From the NCBI GenBank assembly GCA_026786345.1, contig JAJAYD010000170.1, positions 1 through 32,949 on the forward strand: a DNA stretch of 32,949 nucleotides. Direction: 5' to 3'. Source of the DNA: Chitinophagaceae bacterium (lineage in GTDB: Bacteria > Bacteroidota > Bacteroidia > Chitinophagales > Chitinophagaceae). The translations under genes were made by a program, and so were the position numbers. Positions 25,868-32,949 of this stretch are shown one piece after another (within the stretch, counting starts at the first letter, position 1; each line of letters begins with the position of its first letter). A model generated the notes under the pieces. It made no database searches. It was given only the letters and a program-made list of their open reading frames with translations, and was not told the DNA's origin.

Positions 25868-26887
25868 CTACTCCTCCACCGCTACCATAGCTTTTATAAC
25901 ACCATTTGCCGGGTGCAACCAGCTTTCAAATTGTTCTTTCACCTGGTTAAATGGTACCCTATGTGTAATGTATGTAGTAGGATTAACCAATTTGCTTTTC
26001 ATACAAGCCATCACATGTTCAAAGTCTTGCCGGTTAGCATTCCTACTGCTCATTAACGTTCCCTCTCTTTTATGAAACCCCGGATGGCTAAAGCTAATAT
26101 CGCCTTTTTGAAGGCCGATAAGTACATACCGGGCACTATGAGCCATATACCGGAAAGAATCGTTGATTGCTTTTAAATTACCGGTGGCATCCATAACAAC
26201 AGTAGGCATTTCACCATTGGTAATGGTCGCTAATTGATCGGCAACATCAGCATCGAGTGCATTAACTGTATGCGCCACCCGCAGCTTTTCTTTACAAAAC
26301 GCCAGCCGCTTTTCATTAACATCCAGGGCAATCACTTTACCACCTGCGATCCGGGCAAATTCCATGGTGCCCAAACCAATGGGTCCGGCTCCTATAACCA
26401 AAACATGTTCACCTTCATTAATAGTGGCCCTTCGCACTCCATGAGCGCCGATGGCCAGGGGTTCAACCAATGCCAGCTCATCAAAACTCAACCCATTGCC
26501 ATGCACCAAGGCATACGATGGCACTGACAGGTATTCTACCATGCCCCCATCGCTATTTACACCACAAACATTTAAGGTTACACAGCAATTAGGTTTACCA
26601 TTACGGCAGGCAACACAGGTGCCACAGTTGAAGTAAGGAATAAAAGTTACGGCCTCCCCGACTGAAAAACCAACTGCATCATCCATGTAAATTAGCTCAC
26701 CAGAAAGCTCATGACCTAAAATTCTTGGATAATCAAAATAAGGTTGTGTTCCCTCGAAAGCATGCAAATCCGTTCCGCATATTCCGATACGTTTAATCTT
26801 AATTATGGCCTTTCCCTTTTGGTTGAGTGGCATAACCCCTGCAGCATATTCCAAATGTCCGGGTGTAGTACAAACCAATGTTTTCAT
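25868..26887 (-). CDS. Zinc-dependent alcohol/polyol dehydrogenase (MDR family)
   Basis: 339 residues, cytosolic NAD(P)-dependent dehydrogenase of the medium-chain family. The GroES-like half has catalytic-zinc residues C37 (GICGTDLH) and H59-E60 (LGHELSG), and a full structural-zinc set C88, C91, C94 and C102 (NCGTCVACRNGKPNCC). The Rossmann half shows VIGAGPIGLGTMEFA and an Asp after beta-2 (VIALDVNEKR) that suggests NAD preference. It resembles idonate, sorbitol or galactitol-phosphate dehydrogenases; the substrate cannot be decided by eye. It is a stand-alone leftward gene. Confidence 0.92.
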   Translation of the reverse strand: MKTLVCTTPGHLEYAAGVMPLNQKGKAIIKIKRIGICGTDLHAFEGTQPYFDYPRILGHELSGELIYMDDAVGFSVGEAVTFIPYFNCGTCVACRNGKPNCCVTLNVCGVNSDGGMVEYLSVPSYALVHGNGLSFDELALVEPLAIGAHGVRRATINEGEHVLVIGAGPIGLGTMEFARIAGGKVIALDVNEKRLAFCKEKLRVAHTVNALDADVADQLATITNGEMPTVVMDATGNLKAINDSFRYMAHSARYVLIGLQKGDISFSHPGFHKREGTLMSSRNANRQDFEHVMACMKSKLVNPTTYITHRVPFNQVKEQFESWLHPANGVIKAMVAVEE

Positions 26888-27518
26888 GTATTCAGTTTTA
26901 AAACGTAACAGTAAAAAGGATTAATCCAAACCAGGCAAATTTTAAAGCAGGAAGGCATATTACAACTGCGAATATCTCCGCTCAATTTTTAACAAGCTGT
27001 CAAAGATTATTTTGAGTCTATTCTTTCTTATCCGCTCTGTGTACTTTGTAGCTAAATCACTTGCATTTCTCTGTGGTTATTTTTTTACTACAAAGGGCAC
27101 GGAAAAAAAATGCAGCACAAAGAACACAGAGAAAATAAGCGTTTTCGTTTTTTTACAGCTTCTAAGGTTTCAATTTATATATTTTTAGGATATCGGCATT
27201 GTAATATCGATGAGGCTTTGGTTGACCGCCCGGATCAACCGGTTTGGACGGGTGTGACTCACCTGTACGGCGGAATTTTTATTGAGCACTAAACATCCAG
27301 GTCGTTAAAAGCAGAACACTCTGTAAATCTATTGATGAGAATCTACGTTGACAAGCCAATCTCATTTCCTTTACTCTTAATTTTACTTCAAGGCAGCCTA
27401 CGAAAGATTTAAAGAAGAATAATTAAGCATATCAATTAAACTTTTGTACAGGCTCACTGGCCTGATTTTGGTAATTGGTACCCTGATATTTTTCAGTAAT
27501 AATTTAAACGCTATTTGT
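26888..27518. other. Intergenic region upstream of alcohol dehydrogenase and glycine-zipper genes
   Basis: 630 bp between divergent starts. The main content is an imperfect inverted repeat (27035-27131) described separately. Open frames here (for example 27110-27292) are short and unlike known proteins. Upstream starts of the glycine-zipper frame (from 27444) run through non-coding-looking sequence and were not used. No tRNA or other structured RNA was recognised. Confidence 0.5.
27035..27131. repeat. Imperfect long inverted repeat with CTCTGTGT/ACACAGAG arms
   Basis: The left arm CTCTGTGTACTTTGT (27035-27049) pairs with ACAAAGAACACAGAG (27117-27131) at 14 of 15 positions, and matching CTTAT/ATAAG bases lie just outside. 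Inside are TGCATTT (27062-27068) and AAATGCA (27108-27114), plus another CTCTGTGG. The element could fold into a stem-loop of about 100 nt. It resembles scattered CTNTGTG intergenic repeats rather than a known regulatory RNA. Confidence 0.6.
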
Positions 27519-27818
27519 ATGAAAAAACTTTTTTTAATAATAATCATAGCCATGAGTGTAAACGTTTTAGCGCCAACTTTTGCAACTGCCCAAACCACCG
27601 AGGTTAAAACAAAAACCAGCAGCGGTCAAAAGAAAAAGAGTACGCTCATTGGTGCGGGTGCAGGTGCTGCAACAGGAGCCATAGTAAGCCGTAAAAAAGG
27701 TAAAGGCGCCCTCATAGGTGGCGCAGTAGGTGCCGGAGCAGGTTATATGTATGGCAGGCACAGAGAAAAAAAACATCCTAAAACAGTCAGGAAAACCAAG
27801 GTTACCACAAAAAATTAA
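27519..27818 (+). CDS. Small exported glycine-zipper protein
   Basis: 99 residues from the ATG at 27519, chosen because it opens with a Sec leader (MKKLFLIIIIAMSVNVLAPTFATAQ). Two short basic stretches flank a glycine zipper of about 38 residues (LIGAGAGAATGAIVSRKKGKGALIGGAVGAGAGYMYG, about 43-79), followed by a Lys/Arg/His-rich tail. This resembles YMGG/17-kDa-antigen-like glycine-zipper domains that insert in or pack against membranes. The biochemical role is unknown. Transcription ends at a strong hairpin 19 bp after the stop. Confidence 0.8.
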   Translation: MKKLFLIIIIAMSVNVLAPTFATAQTTEVKTKTSSGQKKKSTLIGAGAGAATGAIVSRKKGKGALIGGAVGAGAGYMYGRHREKKHPKTVRKTKVTTKN

Positions 27819-27836
27819 GTTGAGTTTTCTGTAAAC

Positions 27837-27873
27837 AAAAATTCCATGCAATTGAACGTTGCATGGAATTTTT
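27837..27873. terminator. Bidirectional intrinsic terminator
   Basis: A perfect 15-bp stem with arms AAAAATTCCATGCAA (27837-27851) and TTGCATGGAATTTTT (27859-27873) and a 7-nt loop. There is a T-run on the plus strand and an A-run (T-run on the other strand) on the left side. It lies between the convergent glycine-zipper gene and the S9 peptidase gene, so it can serve both. Confidence 0.9.
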
Positions 27874-27904
27874 TTATTAGTTGAAGTTTGTACACCAGTG
27901 CCAG

Positions 27905-30079
27905 TTATTTCTTACCTATATACCGTTGAAAAAATTCGTAGGTACGCAGCATTTGATCAAGTCGTTGGCGGTTGTCACCGGCACGGGTTATTTCGTGTGT
28001 TGCTCCGGGGTGTACAACATACTCAACCGGACGGCCTAAAACTTTCAGGCTTCGGTACATCATTTCGCCTTGTACAAAACCGGTACGGCGGTCGTTGCCC
28101 CCATGAAAAATAATATACGGCGTAGTAATGTTGCTTACATAAGTGATCGGCGATTCCCTTACCAATATTCCTTTTGTCTTTGTTTCCCACGGGTAGTCAC
28201 CAAAGTAATTGGGCACCAATCGCCAGGCATTTCCTTCACCAAAAAATGTGCTTAAATCATATACGCCCCGTTGCGAACAGGCAGCTGCAAAACGTTTATC
28301 ATGACTAATGATCCAGGCAACCAGGTAACCGGCATACGACCCACCGGTAACCAAAAGCTTTGAGGAGTCGGCCCATCCCAATGCAACTGCTTTATCTAAG
28401 GCTGTCAACACATCACTCGTTGGACCGGCTCCCCAGTCATTGATGTTTCCTTTCAAAAAATCAAGTCCATATCCGCCGGAACCACGTGGATTGGCATATA
28501 CAATTCCATAACCTTTTGCAGCAAAATATTGAAACTCATGCCACATGCTCAGTTCGCCCGGCCCCCACATAGCTGATGGTCCACCATGTATATTTAATAA
28601 GAGTGGATATTTTTTACCTGCTGCAAATGCCGTTGGTTTCATTACCCAATATTCTACGGTCATCCCATTATCGTTTACAAAAGTTTTCTTTTCAGGAAAG
28701 GACAGATTCTTCTTTATGACCCAATCATTTAAGTTGCTCAACTTTTTTACATTCTTAAAGTCTGCATCGGCCATATACAACTCACAGGGGTTGGCCACTT
28801 CGGTTTTTGTAAAAAGCATTTTATTACCTACAATGTCAAAACTTAAAATGCCACTGTTAGCATCAGAAAGTTGCTCTACTTTTTTAGTTGAAATGTTTAA
28901 CCGATATAAAGGTGCTCCGCCTTTACTTGGGCCCGAAAAATAGAGGTAGCGGTCATCACTGCTCCACTTCATACTATTAATACTTCTGTCAAACTCAATG
29001 TTCACCATATCTTTCTCAGTACCATTCAATGGTATTAGTGCAAGTGTAGGCACACTTACAAAAGAGGTCGGTCCATATACAAACGCCATCCACTTACCTG
29101 ATGAAGAAGCAGTGGCATTGGTATAGCTTTTACCCTTAGCACCCAGCAGCAATTTTATATTACTTCCATCGGCATCCGCTATAAAAATTTCGTTCTCCAG
29201 CGAACGATCCGGGTTCTCCAGTGAATCTACATCCCCGGAAATAATTAAGTGCTTTCCGTCGGGGGTAAAATCAACATTGCTGTACTTATTAAACCCGCGG
29301 ATAACTGCAACAGGTGTTGCACCTGCCACAACATTTACTTTGTAAAACTGGTTAAAATTCATTTCTGAGGATATGCCCATTTCGTTTTGAAAGTTGAGCT
29401 TGTTCAGCACGATGGCTTTCTTATCCGCTTCATTGTTTTGCAGGTAATTTCTTATCTCAGTTATGTTACCATCAGGGTCACCCCTGGAGCTATCAATTTT
29501 TAAATTTTCATTTCCTGTAAAACCCGGCTTTTCGTAAGGCCATGCAGGTAACGACATGCTCTCATCAACAGCACTATCTTTTAATAAAGTTTGAAAGGGT
29601 ACAGACGATGAGAACAACAGTTGTTTGCCATCTGGAGACCATTTGGGATTATTAGCACCAGACTTAAATTTAGTGAGTTGCAAAGGTTCGCCACCATCCA
29701 TTGATAACAAAAATATTTGCGGCTTTTCGTCTACCGTACGTACAAAAGCCAGTTGTTTTCCAGCGGGGCTCCACACAGCCTGGGATGCACCTTCCTTTGC
29801 ATATGTTACCTGCATGGGTGCAGTATTTCCATCAGCACTAACCCGGAATAATTGTGTTTCGTATTTATAATCCAATTTGCTTTTTTCATCGGGTACAATT
29901 GAGGTAACGGTAAACACAGCGGCAGTTCCATCTTTTTTTAAACTGATATTGGCTGCAGTTTTGATTTGCAGCATATCGGTTAGTCTTACAGGTTCCGTTC
30001 CGTTTTGAGCATGTGTACCTGCTATTGTTGCAAGAGAAAGAAGTAGTAAAAAAAGAAATTTCATGTTGGGTATTTTCAT
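27905..30079 (-). CDS. Exported S9 (prolyl oligopeptidase-like) serine peptidase
   Basis: 724 residues, DPP/acylaminoacyl-peptidase-like. The Sec leader is MKFLFLLLLSLATIAGTHAQ; that Met (30064) is an equally good start. An N-terminal beta-propeller has TolB/WD-like strands (KLAFVRTVDEKPQIFLLSMDGGEP; WSPDGKQLLFSS). A C-terminal alpha/beta-hydrolase domain follows, with nucleophile S581 in GGSYAG, D663 in HGGNDRRTG and H695 in PGATHEIT. NIHGGPSAMWGP forms the oxyanion region. It cleaves short peptides in the periplasm, probably releasing dipeptides or acyl amino acids. It converges on the glycine-zipper gene at a shared terminator. Confidence 0.94.
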   Translation of the reverse strand: MKIPNMKFLFLLLLSLATIAGTHAQNGTEPVRLTDMLQIKTAANISLKKDGTAAVFTVTSIVPDEKSKLDYKYETQLFRVSADGNTAPMQVTYAKEGASQAVWSPAGKQLAFVRTVDEKPQIFLLSMDGGEPLQLTKFKSGANNPKWSPDGKQLLFSSSVPFQTLLKDSAVDESMSLPAWPYEKPGFTGNENLKIDSSRGDPDGNITEIRNYLQNNEADKKAIVLNKLNFQNEMGISSEMNFNQFYKVNVVAGATPVAVIRGFNKYSNVDFTPDGKHLIISGDVDSLENPDRSLENEIFIADADGSNIKLLLGAKGKSYTNATASSSGKWMAFVYGPTSFVSVPTLALIPLNGTEKDMVNIEFDRSINSMKWSSDDRYLYFSGPSKGGAPLYRLNISTKKVEQLSDANSGILSFDIVGNKMLFTKTEVANPCELYMADADFKNVKKLSNLNDWVIKKNLSFPEKKTFVNDNGMTVEYWVMKPTAFAAGKKYPLLLNIHGGPSAMWGPGELSMWHEFQYFAAKGYGIVYANPRGSGGYGLDFLKGNINDWGAGPTSDVLTALDKAVALGWADSSKLLVTGGSYAGYLVAWIISHDKRFAAACSQRGVYDLSTFFGEGNAWRLVPNYFGDYPWETKTKGILVRESPITYVSNITTPYIIFHGGNDRRTGFVQGEMMYRSLKVLGRPVEYVVHPGATHEITRAGDNRQRLDQMLRTYEFFQRYIGKK

Positions 30080-30376
30080 TTACGAGATAAAAAAGTCAAT
30101 ATTAATGAATTTAGGAGCCGCTCAATTTTTAGTTCGTGACTTAATAGTAGTCTATACATGAGATATGAGTTATGAGCTGAAGTTGATCTCGCGGACAACG
30201 TCGATGTTTGCGGAAGTTGATTAGGTTGCATTTAAAGTACTCGCCTTCTGGATTGGTACTCAGTGCATATGCAAAATGGCTGAGAATATCTTGACGAATA
30301 AATGAAAAGCCATCACGTTGAATACATAAGTAGTTGAACCGACAAAAGGTCGCGGTGAAAAGAACTGTTCTTACTC
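30080..30376. other. Intergenic region with a period-7 repeat and a protein-like open stretch
   Basis: It contains three ATGAGNT units (30158-30178), the same 7-bp period seen after the permease gene. On the minus strand about 75 codons are open from about 30380 to 30147 without a start codon, reading for example FNYLCIQRDGFSFIRQDILS and ALSTNPEGEYFKCNLINF. I recognise no family. It may be a relic or chance. Confidence 0.45.
30158..30178 (+). repeat. Period-7 repeat, three ATGAGNT units
   Basis: ATGAGAT, ATGAGTT and ATGAGCT follow one another without a gap. The unit is close to the ATGAGTA pair at 13323-13337, so the two loci probably carry the same class of slippage-prone intergenic repeat. 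Confidence 0.7.
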
Positions 30377-31411
30377 CTAACTACTCAATTTATTTTTAGC
30401 CATTTCTATAGCCTGGTGTAGCCTTTGCTCTAACCATTTCATATCTGGCAATTGGGTAAGATATTCGGCTACTTTGATATTGCTTTTTTCCAGTTGTAGT
30501 AATTCTATATGTTCCTGATTTTTTGAAGCACAAAGTATCAACCCTATAGGTAAATTTTCTCCTTCTATCCCTTCATATTTTTCTAACCAGCGCAGGTATA
30601 GTTCCATTTGCCCTTTGTATGCAGCTTCAAATTTTCCAAGTTTCAAATCTATAACCACCAGGCATTTCAATCTTCTATGATAAAAGAGTAAGTCAATATA
30701 GTAATCATCATTGTCTATAGTAATACGTTTTTGACGTGCCATAAAAGCAAAATCTGACCCCAACTCAATGATAAATTTTTGTAGTTCTACCAGTATACTT
30801 GCTTCCAAATCTTTTTCTGAATAAGTATCCTTTAAGCCTAAAAAATCGAGAAAGTAGGGGTCTCTAAATACCAAATCTGGGCTTATCAGCTGTTGGTTTT
30901 TTAGAAATTCTAAATCGTTGATAATGGTTTGCTCAGGCTTTTTACTGATGGCTGTACGTTCATACAACATTGAGTTGATGCGCTCCTGAAATGTGCGGAC
31001 ACTCCATTTTTCCAATTTGCACATTTCGATATAGAAATTCCTTTTTAGGGGTTCTTGTAATGGTATTATGGCCAGCAAATGAGACCAGCTTAATTGTTTA
31101 CACAGTGTGTATACAATTTCTTTTTCAGGAAATACTTCCGCAAATCGAAGCATATTAAATAGATTTCGCTTTGAAAAGCCCTTTCCAAACTCTGTAGTTA
31201 ATTGTGCAGACAGTGTCTGCACAATTTGTTCCCCATAATCTGCCCTCTCAAGGTTTAACACCTCCTCATTTATTCGCTTGCCTACTTGCCAATACAACAT
31301 GCTCATAGCCGAATTTACCGTAACAGCTACTTGCTGTCGGCTTTGCTCTATCAGCTCCCTTATTTCTTTAAACAGGGGATTGACAGTTGGAAAGAATTCC
31401 TTTTTACTCAT
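30377..31411 (-). CDS. YhcG-type PD-(D/E)XK nuclease-domain protein (DUF1016)
   Basis: 344 residues. The N-terminal DUF1016 domain (about 10-170) has the family phrases YWQVGKRI, FSKRNLFNMLRFAEVFP and KQLSWSHLLAIIPL. The C-terminal nuclease domain has D240 (DYYIDLLFYHRR) and D255-L-K257 (LVVIDLKLGKF), then a QMELYLRW helix, matching the PD-(D/E)XK core. A cytosolic DNA-acting enzyme is likely. Such proteins are often found with restriction-modification or other mobile defence genes; the cellular role is not settled. The gene starts 11 bp after the Bro-N gene stop, so the two form an operon. Residues 63-71 and 99-107 share the pattern IVxTL[SC]xQL, and the DNA encoding both is palindromic. Confidence 0.92.
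   Translation of the reverse strand: MSKKEFFPTVNPLFKEIRELIEQSRQQVAVTVNSAMSMLYWQVGKRINEEVLNLERADYGEQIVQTLSAQLTTEFGKGFSKRNLFNMLRFAEVFPEKEIVYTLCKQLSWSHLLAIIPLQEPLKRNFYIEMCKLEKWSVRTFQERINSMLYERTAISKKPEQTIINDLEFLKNQQLISPDLVFRDPYFLDFLGLKDTYSEKDLEASILVELQKFIIELGSDFAFMARQKRITIDNDDYYIDLLFYHRRLKCLVVIDLKLGKFEAAYKGQMELYLRWLEKYEGIEGENLPIGLILCASKNQEHIELLQLEKSNIKVAEYLTQLPDMKWLEQRLHQAIEMAKNKLSS
31092..31118. repeat. Near-perfect 27-bp palindrome inside the DUF1016 gene
   Basis: Left arm AATTGTTTACACA, a single central base, and right arm TGTGTATACAATT, with 12 of 13 positions paired. It encodes EIVYTLCKQL (residues 98-107). It is exactly 108 bp (36 codons) from a second palindrome of the same layout. Confidence 0.8.
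31200..31226. repeat. Perfect 27-bp palindrome inside the DUF1016 gene
   Basis: Arms AATTGTGCAGACA and TGTCTGCACAATT around one central base, with 13 of 13 positions paired. It encodes QIVQTLSAQL (residues 62-71). It shares the outer AATTGT/ACAATT and inner ACA/TGT with the palindrome at 31092-31118. Confidence 0.85.
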
Positions 31412-31422
31412 TCTCTTTCTTT

Positions 31423-32253
31423 TCAGTTTGAACCTTTAATGCCTAAAACTTTTCTAGCATTCAATGAGCTAACTACTTTTTTCCCTGTTTTAGATTCCAG
31501 CTCCTTCAGAGCCACTTTTGCCACATTGCCACCTTGCTTTGCTACTTTTTTACTTTGGTCAAAATCTTTTGGTTGCACCGCTGCCGAAATATCTTTGGTA
31601 GAAGCTTCGGCAAGCATGTTTAAAATCAACTCGGTATTTGTCATGTTGTCTCTAAGGTTTTCCTTTTTTAAACCTTTAAATACTTTGTACTCCTTGGTGG
31701 TTTTGCCTGCCCATTCTTTGGTTATAATATCAGTTAATGTGGCAAATTGTTGCCCTTCTTTCAGGCCACGGCTTTTCCACTCGTTGGTTAATTCCTTACG
31801 GATTTCAATGCTTTTAAGGCGTTGGTTAATCCAGCTTTCGCTATAGCCTAATTTGAGGTATTGCTCCAATGCCCTGTCAATACTCAATTCCGGATCTTGC
31901 ATTTCATCTAAGCGTTCATTGGCCACCTGTGCCAGCCACAATTTAAAGGGCTCCGCTTTGGGTGAGGGGATGGATTGAATTAACCTGAATAACTGTTCTG
32001 TATCGGCAACATCAGTCATCCTCATTTTGCCATCGGGAGCCAGCATTTTCAAACCGTGACAGTTCGTCACGGTTTCATTTCCTTCTGCTTTTAAGCGTTG
32101 CTTTAACTTTCGCCAGTAGGCATTCGCCTCTACACTTTCAGTTAAAATAGCTATTACATCAATGATAGAGATATACCATTTCTCTTGTTCTTCATCCCAA
32201 AGGGTTCTTACCTTTTTATCTTCAAATAGTTGAATGGCGTTTTGCTCTTTCAT
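31423..32253 (-). CDS. Bro-N domain protein (BRO-family N-terminal domain)
   Basis: 276 residues, cytosolic. The N-terminal BRO-N/prophage-antirepressor-like domain (about 1-105) shows IQLFEDKKVRTLWDEEQEKW, YISIIDVIAILTES, YWRKLKQRL and NCHGLKMLAPDGKMRMTDVADTEQLFRLIQSIPS. The middle (about 125-200) is a helical part with SWINQRLKSIEIRKELTNEW. The C-terminus ends in a Lys-rich tail (NARKVLGIKGSN). BRO-N domains bind DNA in phage and viral proteins, and bacterial stand-alone forms are related to DinD-like proteins. It precedes the DUF1016 nuclease gene by 11 bp; a regulatory or partner role is inference. A 10-bp inverted repeat lies in its coding sequence. Confidence 0.85.
   Translation of the reverse strand: MKEQNAIQLFEDKKVRTLWDEEQEKWYISIIDVIAILTESVEANAYWRKLKQRLKAEGNETVTNCHGLKMLAPDGKMRMTDVADTEQLFRLIQSIPSPKAEPFKLWLAQVANERLDEMQDPELSIDRALEQYLKLGYSESWINQRLKSIEIRKELTNEWKSRGLKEGQQFATLTDIITKEWAGKTTKEYKVFKGLKKENLRDNMTNTELILNMLAEASTKDISAAVQPKDFDQSKKVAKQGGNVAKVALKELESKTGKKVVSSLNARKVLGIKGSN
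32051..32075. repeat. Inverted repeat inside the Bro-N gene
   Basis: AAACCGTGAC and GTCACGGTTT form a perfect 10-bp stem around a 5-nt loop. It covers codons for ETVTNCHG in the BRO-N domain. The message could fold into a stable hairpin here, or the site could bind a dimeric protein. Confidence 0.75.
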
Positions 32254-32433
32254 ATCAGAATATATTTATGAATTTCTAATTTTATTTTTACCATCCCCGC
32301 TTACGGTGATTAAAAACATGTCTCTTTTGATTTTGGGAATTGGAGAACGTAATGAGCAAAGACTAGAAAAATGATGAAATCACATTTAAATAAGTACCTA
32401 TAGATTTGATATTACCGGGCCTGCTTTAGATGC

Positions 32434-32949
32434 TTATGTGTTATGAGTTGTTCTATTAATTACCTCTCCCGTTGTTTTATTTTTTAATATAAGTGCAGTA
32501 TCCCCATTTGGAAGTACCTCCTCTTTAATTAAATAGTATTCTTCATCAAACGAAGTGAAATGTTCCTGTTGTGTACTTACTCCGTCTCCCCGCCAATCTT
32601 CTAAAACTATCGGCTCCCACTGCTTTGTTTTAGCGGAAAGAAATGCAGCATCCAAAATGGAATTCACCACATAACCATCATAAAAAGTTTCCAGGGGATC
32701 ACGCTTGTTTTCAATGGCTTCAAACATATCGGTAAACATATGTGAGTAGCCCAGTTCATGGGTTTCATCCCCAACGGGAAACACCCAGCCTTTATTCACT
32801 TCTGCCTTCTCTGCAACATACCCTACACCTTTACCCGTGGTAAACATTTCGAAGCCGGTACGCAAAAATCCGTTTAGCCAAATGGTACCTTCTGTGCCCA
32901 TGACCTCATCACGAAGATCCATTCCACCTCTAAAGGTCCAGCTTACTTC
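32434..32949 (-). CDS. Gfo/Idh/MocA-type oxidoreductase, C-terminal part, cut by window edge
   Basis: 172 codons remain, and the frame is open to the right edge (EVSWTFRGG precedes the first internal Met). The visible part is the C-terminal alpha/beta substrate domain: GTEGTIWLNGFLRTGFEMFTTG, THELGYSHMFTDMFEAIENKRDPLETFYDGYVVNSILDAAFLSAKTKQWEPIVL. The last phrase is characteristic of sugar-acting oxidoreductases of this family, including myo-inositol-dehydrogenase-like members. The Rossmann domain lies outside the window. An unusual C-terminal extension of about 45 residues (SFDEEYYLIKEEVLPNGDTALILKNKTTG) follows the usual end. Confidence 0.85.
   Translation of the reverse strand, partial: EVSWTFRGGMDLRDEVMGTEGTIWLNGFLRTGFEMFTTGKGVGYVAEKAEVNKGWVFPVGDETHELGYSHMFTDMFEAIENKRDPLETFYDGYVVNSILDAAFLSAKTKQWEPIVLEDWRGDGVSTQQEHFTSFDEEYYLIKEEVLPNGDTALILKNKTTGEVINRTTHNT

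Noticed and set aside
1-32949. CRISPR arrays, tRNA, rRNA and intact insertion sequences
   Set aside because: I looked for spaced direct repeats, cloverleaf-like segments and transposase motifs and found none I could support.

Overview
The window looks like a chromosome segment from a Bacteroidota bacterium, most likely near the Chitinophagaceae. The reasons are a CHU_C/type B type IX secretion sorting domain (8592-10268), a clade II-like nos cluster with Sec/lipoprotein leaders, FtsX-type permeases with the MacB fold, Bacteroidota-type -7 boxes (TAnnTTTG), weak or absent Shine-Dalgarno sequences and a moderate-to-low GC content. The genus assignment is inference; no rRNA or tRNA gene was seen.

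Region 1 (1-8042) is a nitrous-oxide respiration locus. Reading leftward are a lipoprotein cytochrome c, nosZ, a membrane-domain/NosL fusion, nosD and the start of nosF, which runs off the left edge at its LSGG signature. Divergent from it are a Crp/Fnr regulator, an unassigned His-rich polytopic membrane protein and a hemerythrin. Two dyads of the same form, ATGAY-N4-RTCAT, lie in the nos/regulator intergenic region and just upstream of the membrane protein. They suggest a small regulon of the adjacent Crp/Fnr protein.

Region 2 (8043-15636) is a patchwork. It holds a T9SS-exported Ig-repeat protein, a large FtsX/MacB-type permease, a secreted M19 dipeptidase and two decayed duplications. At 8311-8480 is a fragment of the permease, next to the hemerythrin gene. 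At 15071-15605 is a broken copy of the membrane-protein/hemerythrin pair, carrying an in-frame stop and a frameshift. A period-7 repeat array follows the permease gene.

Region 3 (15637-20746, all leftward) concerns carbohydrate use: a GRP/RhaT-like sugar transporter, ribokinase, an exported sugar isomerase/epimerase-like TIM barrel and a periplasmic sulfatase with a CSPSR maturation motif.

Region 4 (20961-25616, leftward) is a three-gene export operon: an ABC exporter with a degenerate ATPase site, an HlyD-type adaptor and a TolC-type outer-membrane protein. Region 5 (25868-30079) has a zinc alcohol dehydrogenase, a small glycine-zipper protein, a strong bidirectional terminator and an exported S9 peptidase.

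Region 6 (30377-32253) is a two-gene module of a Bro-N-domain protein and a YhcG/DUF1016 PD-(D/E)XK nuclease, with long perfect or near-perfect palindromes inside the coding sequences. The right edge cuts a Gfo/Idh/MocA-type oxidoreductase.
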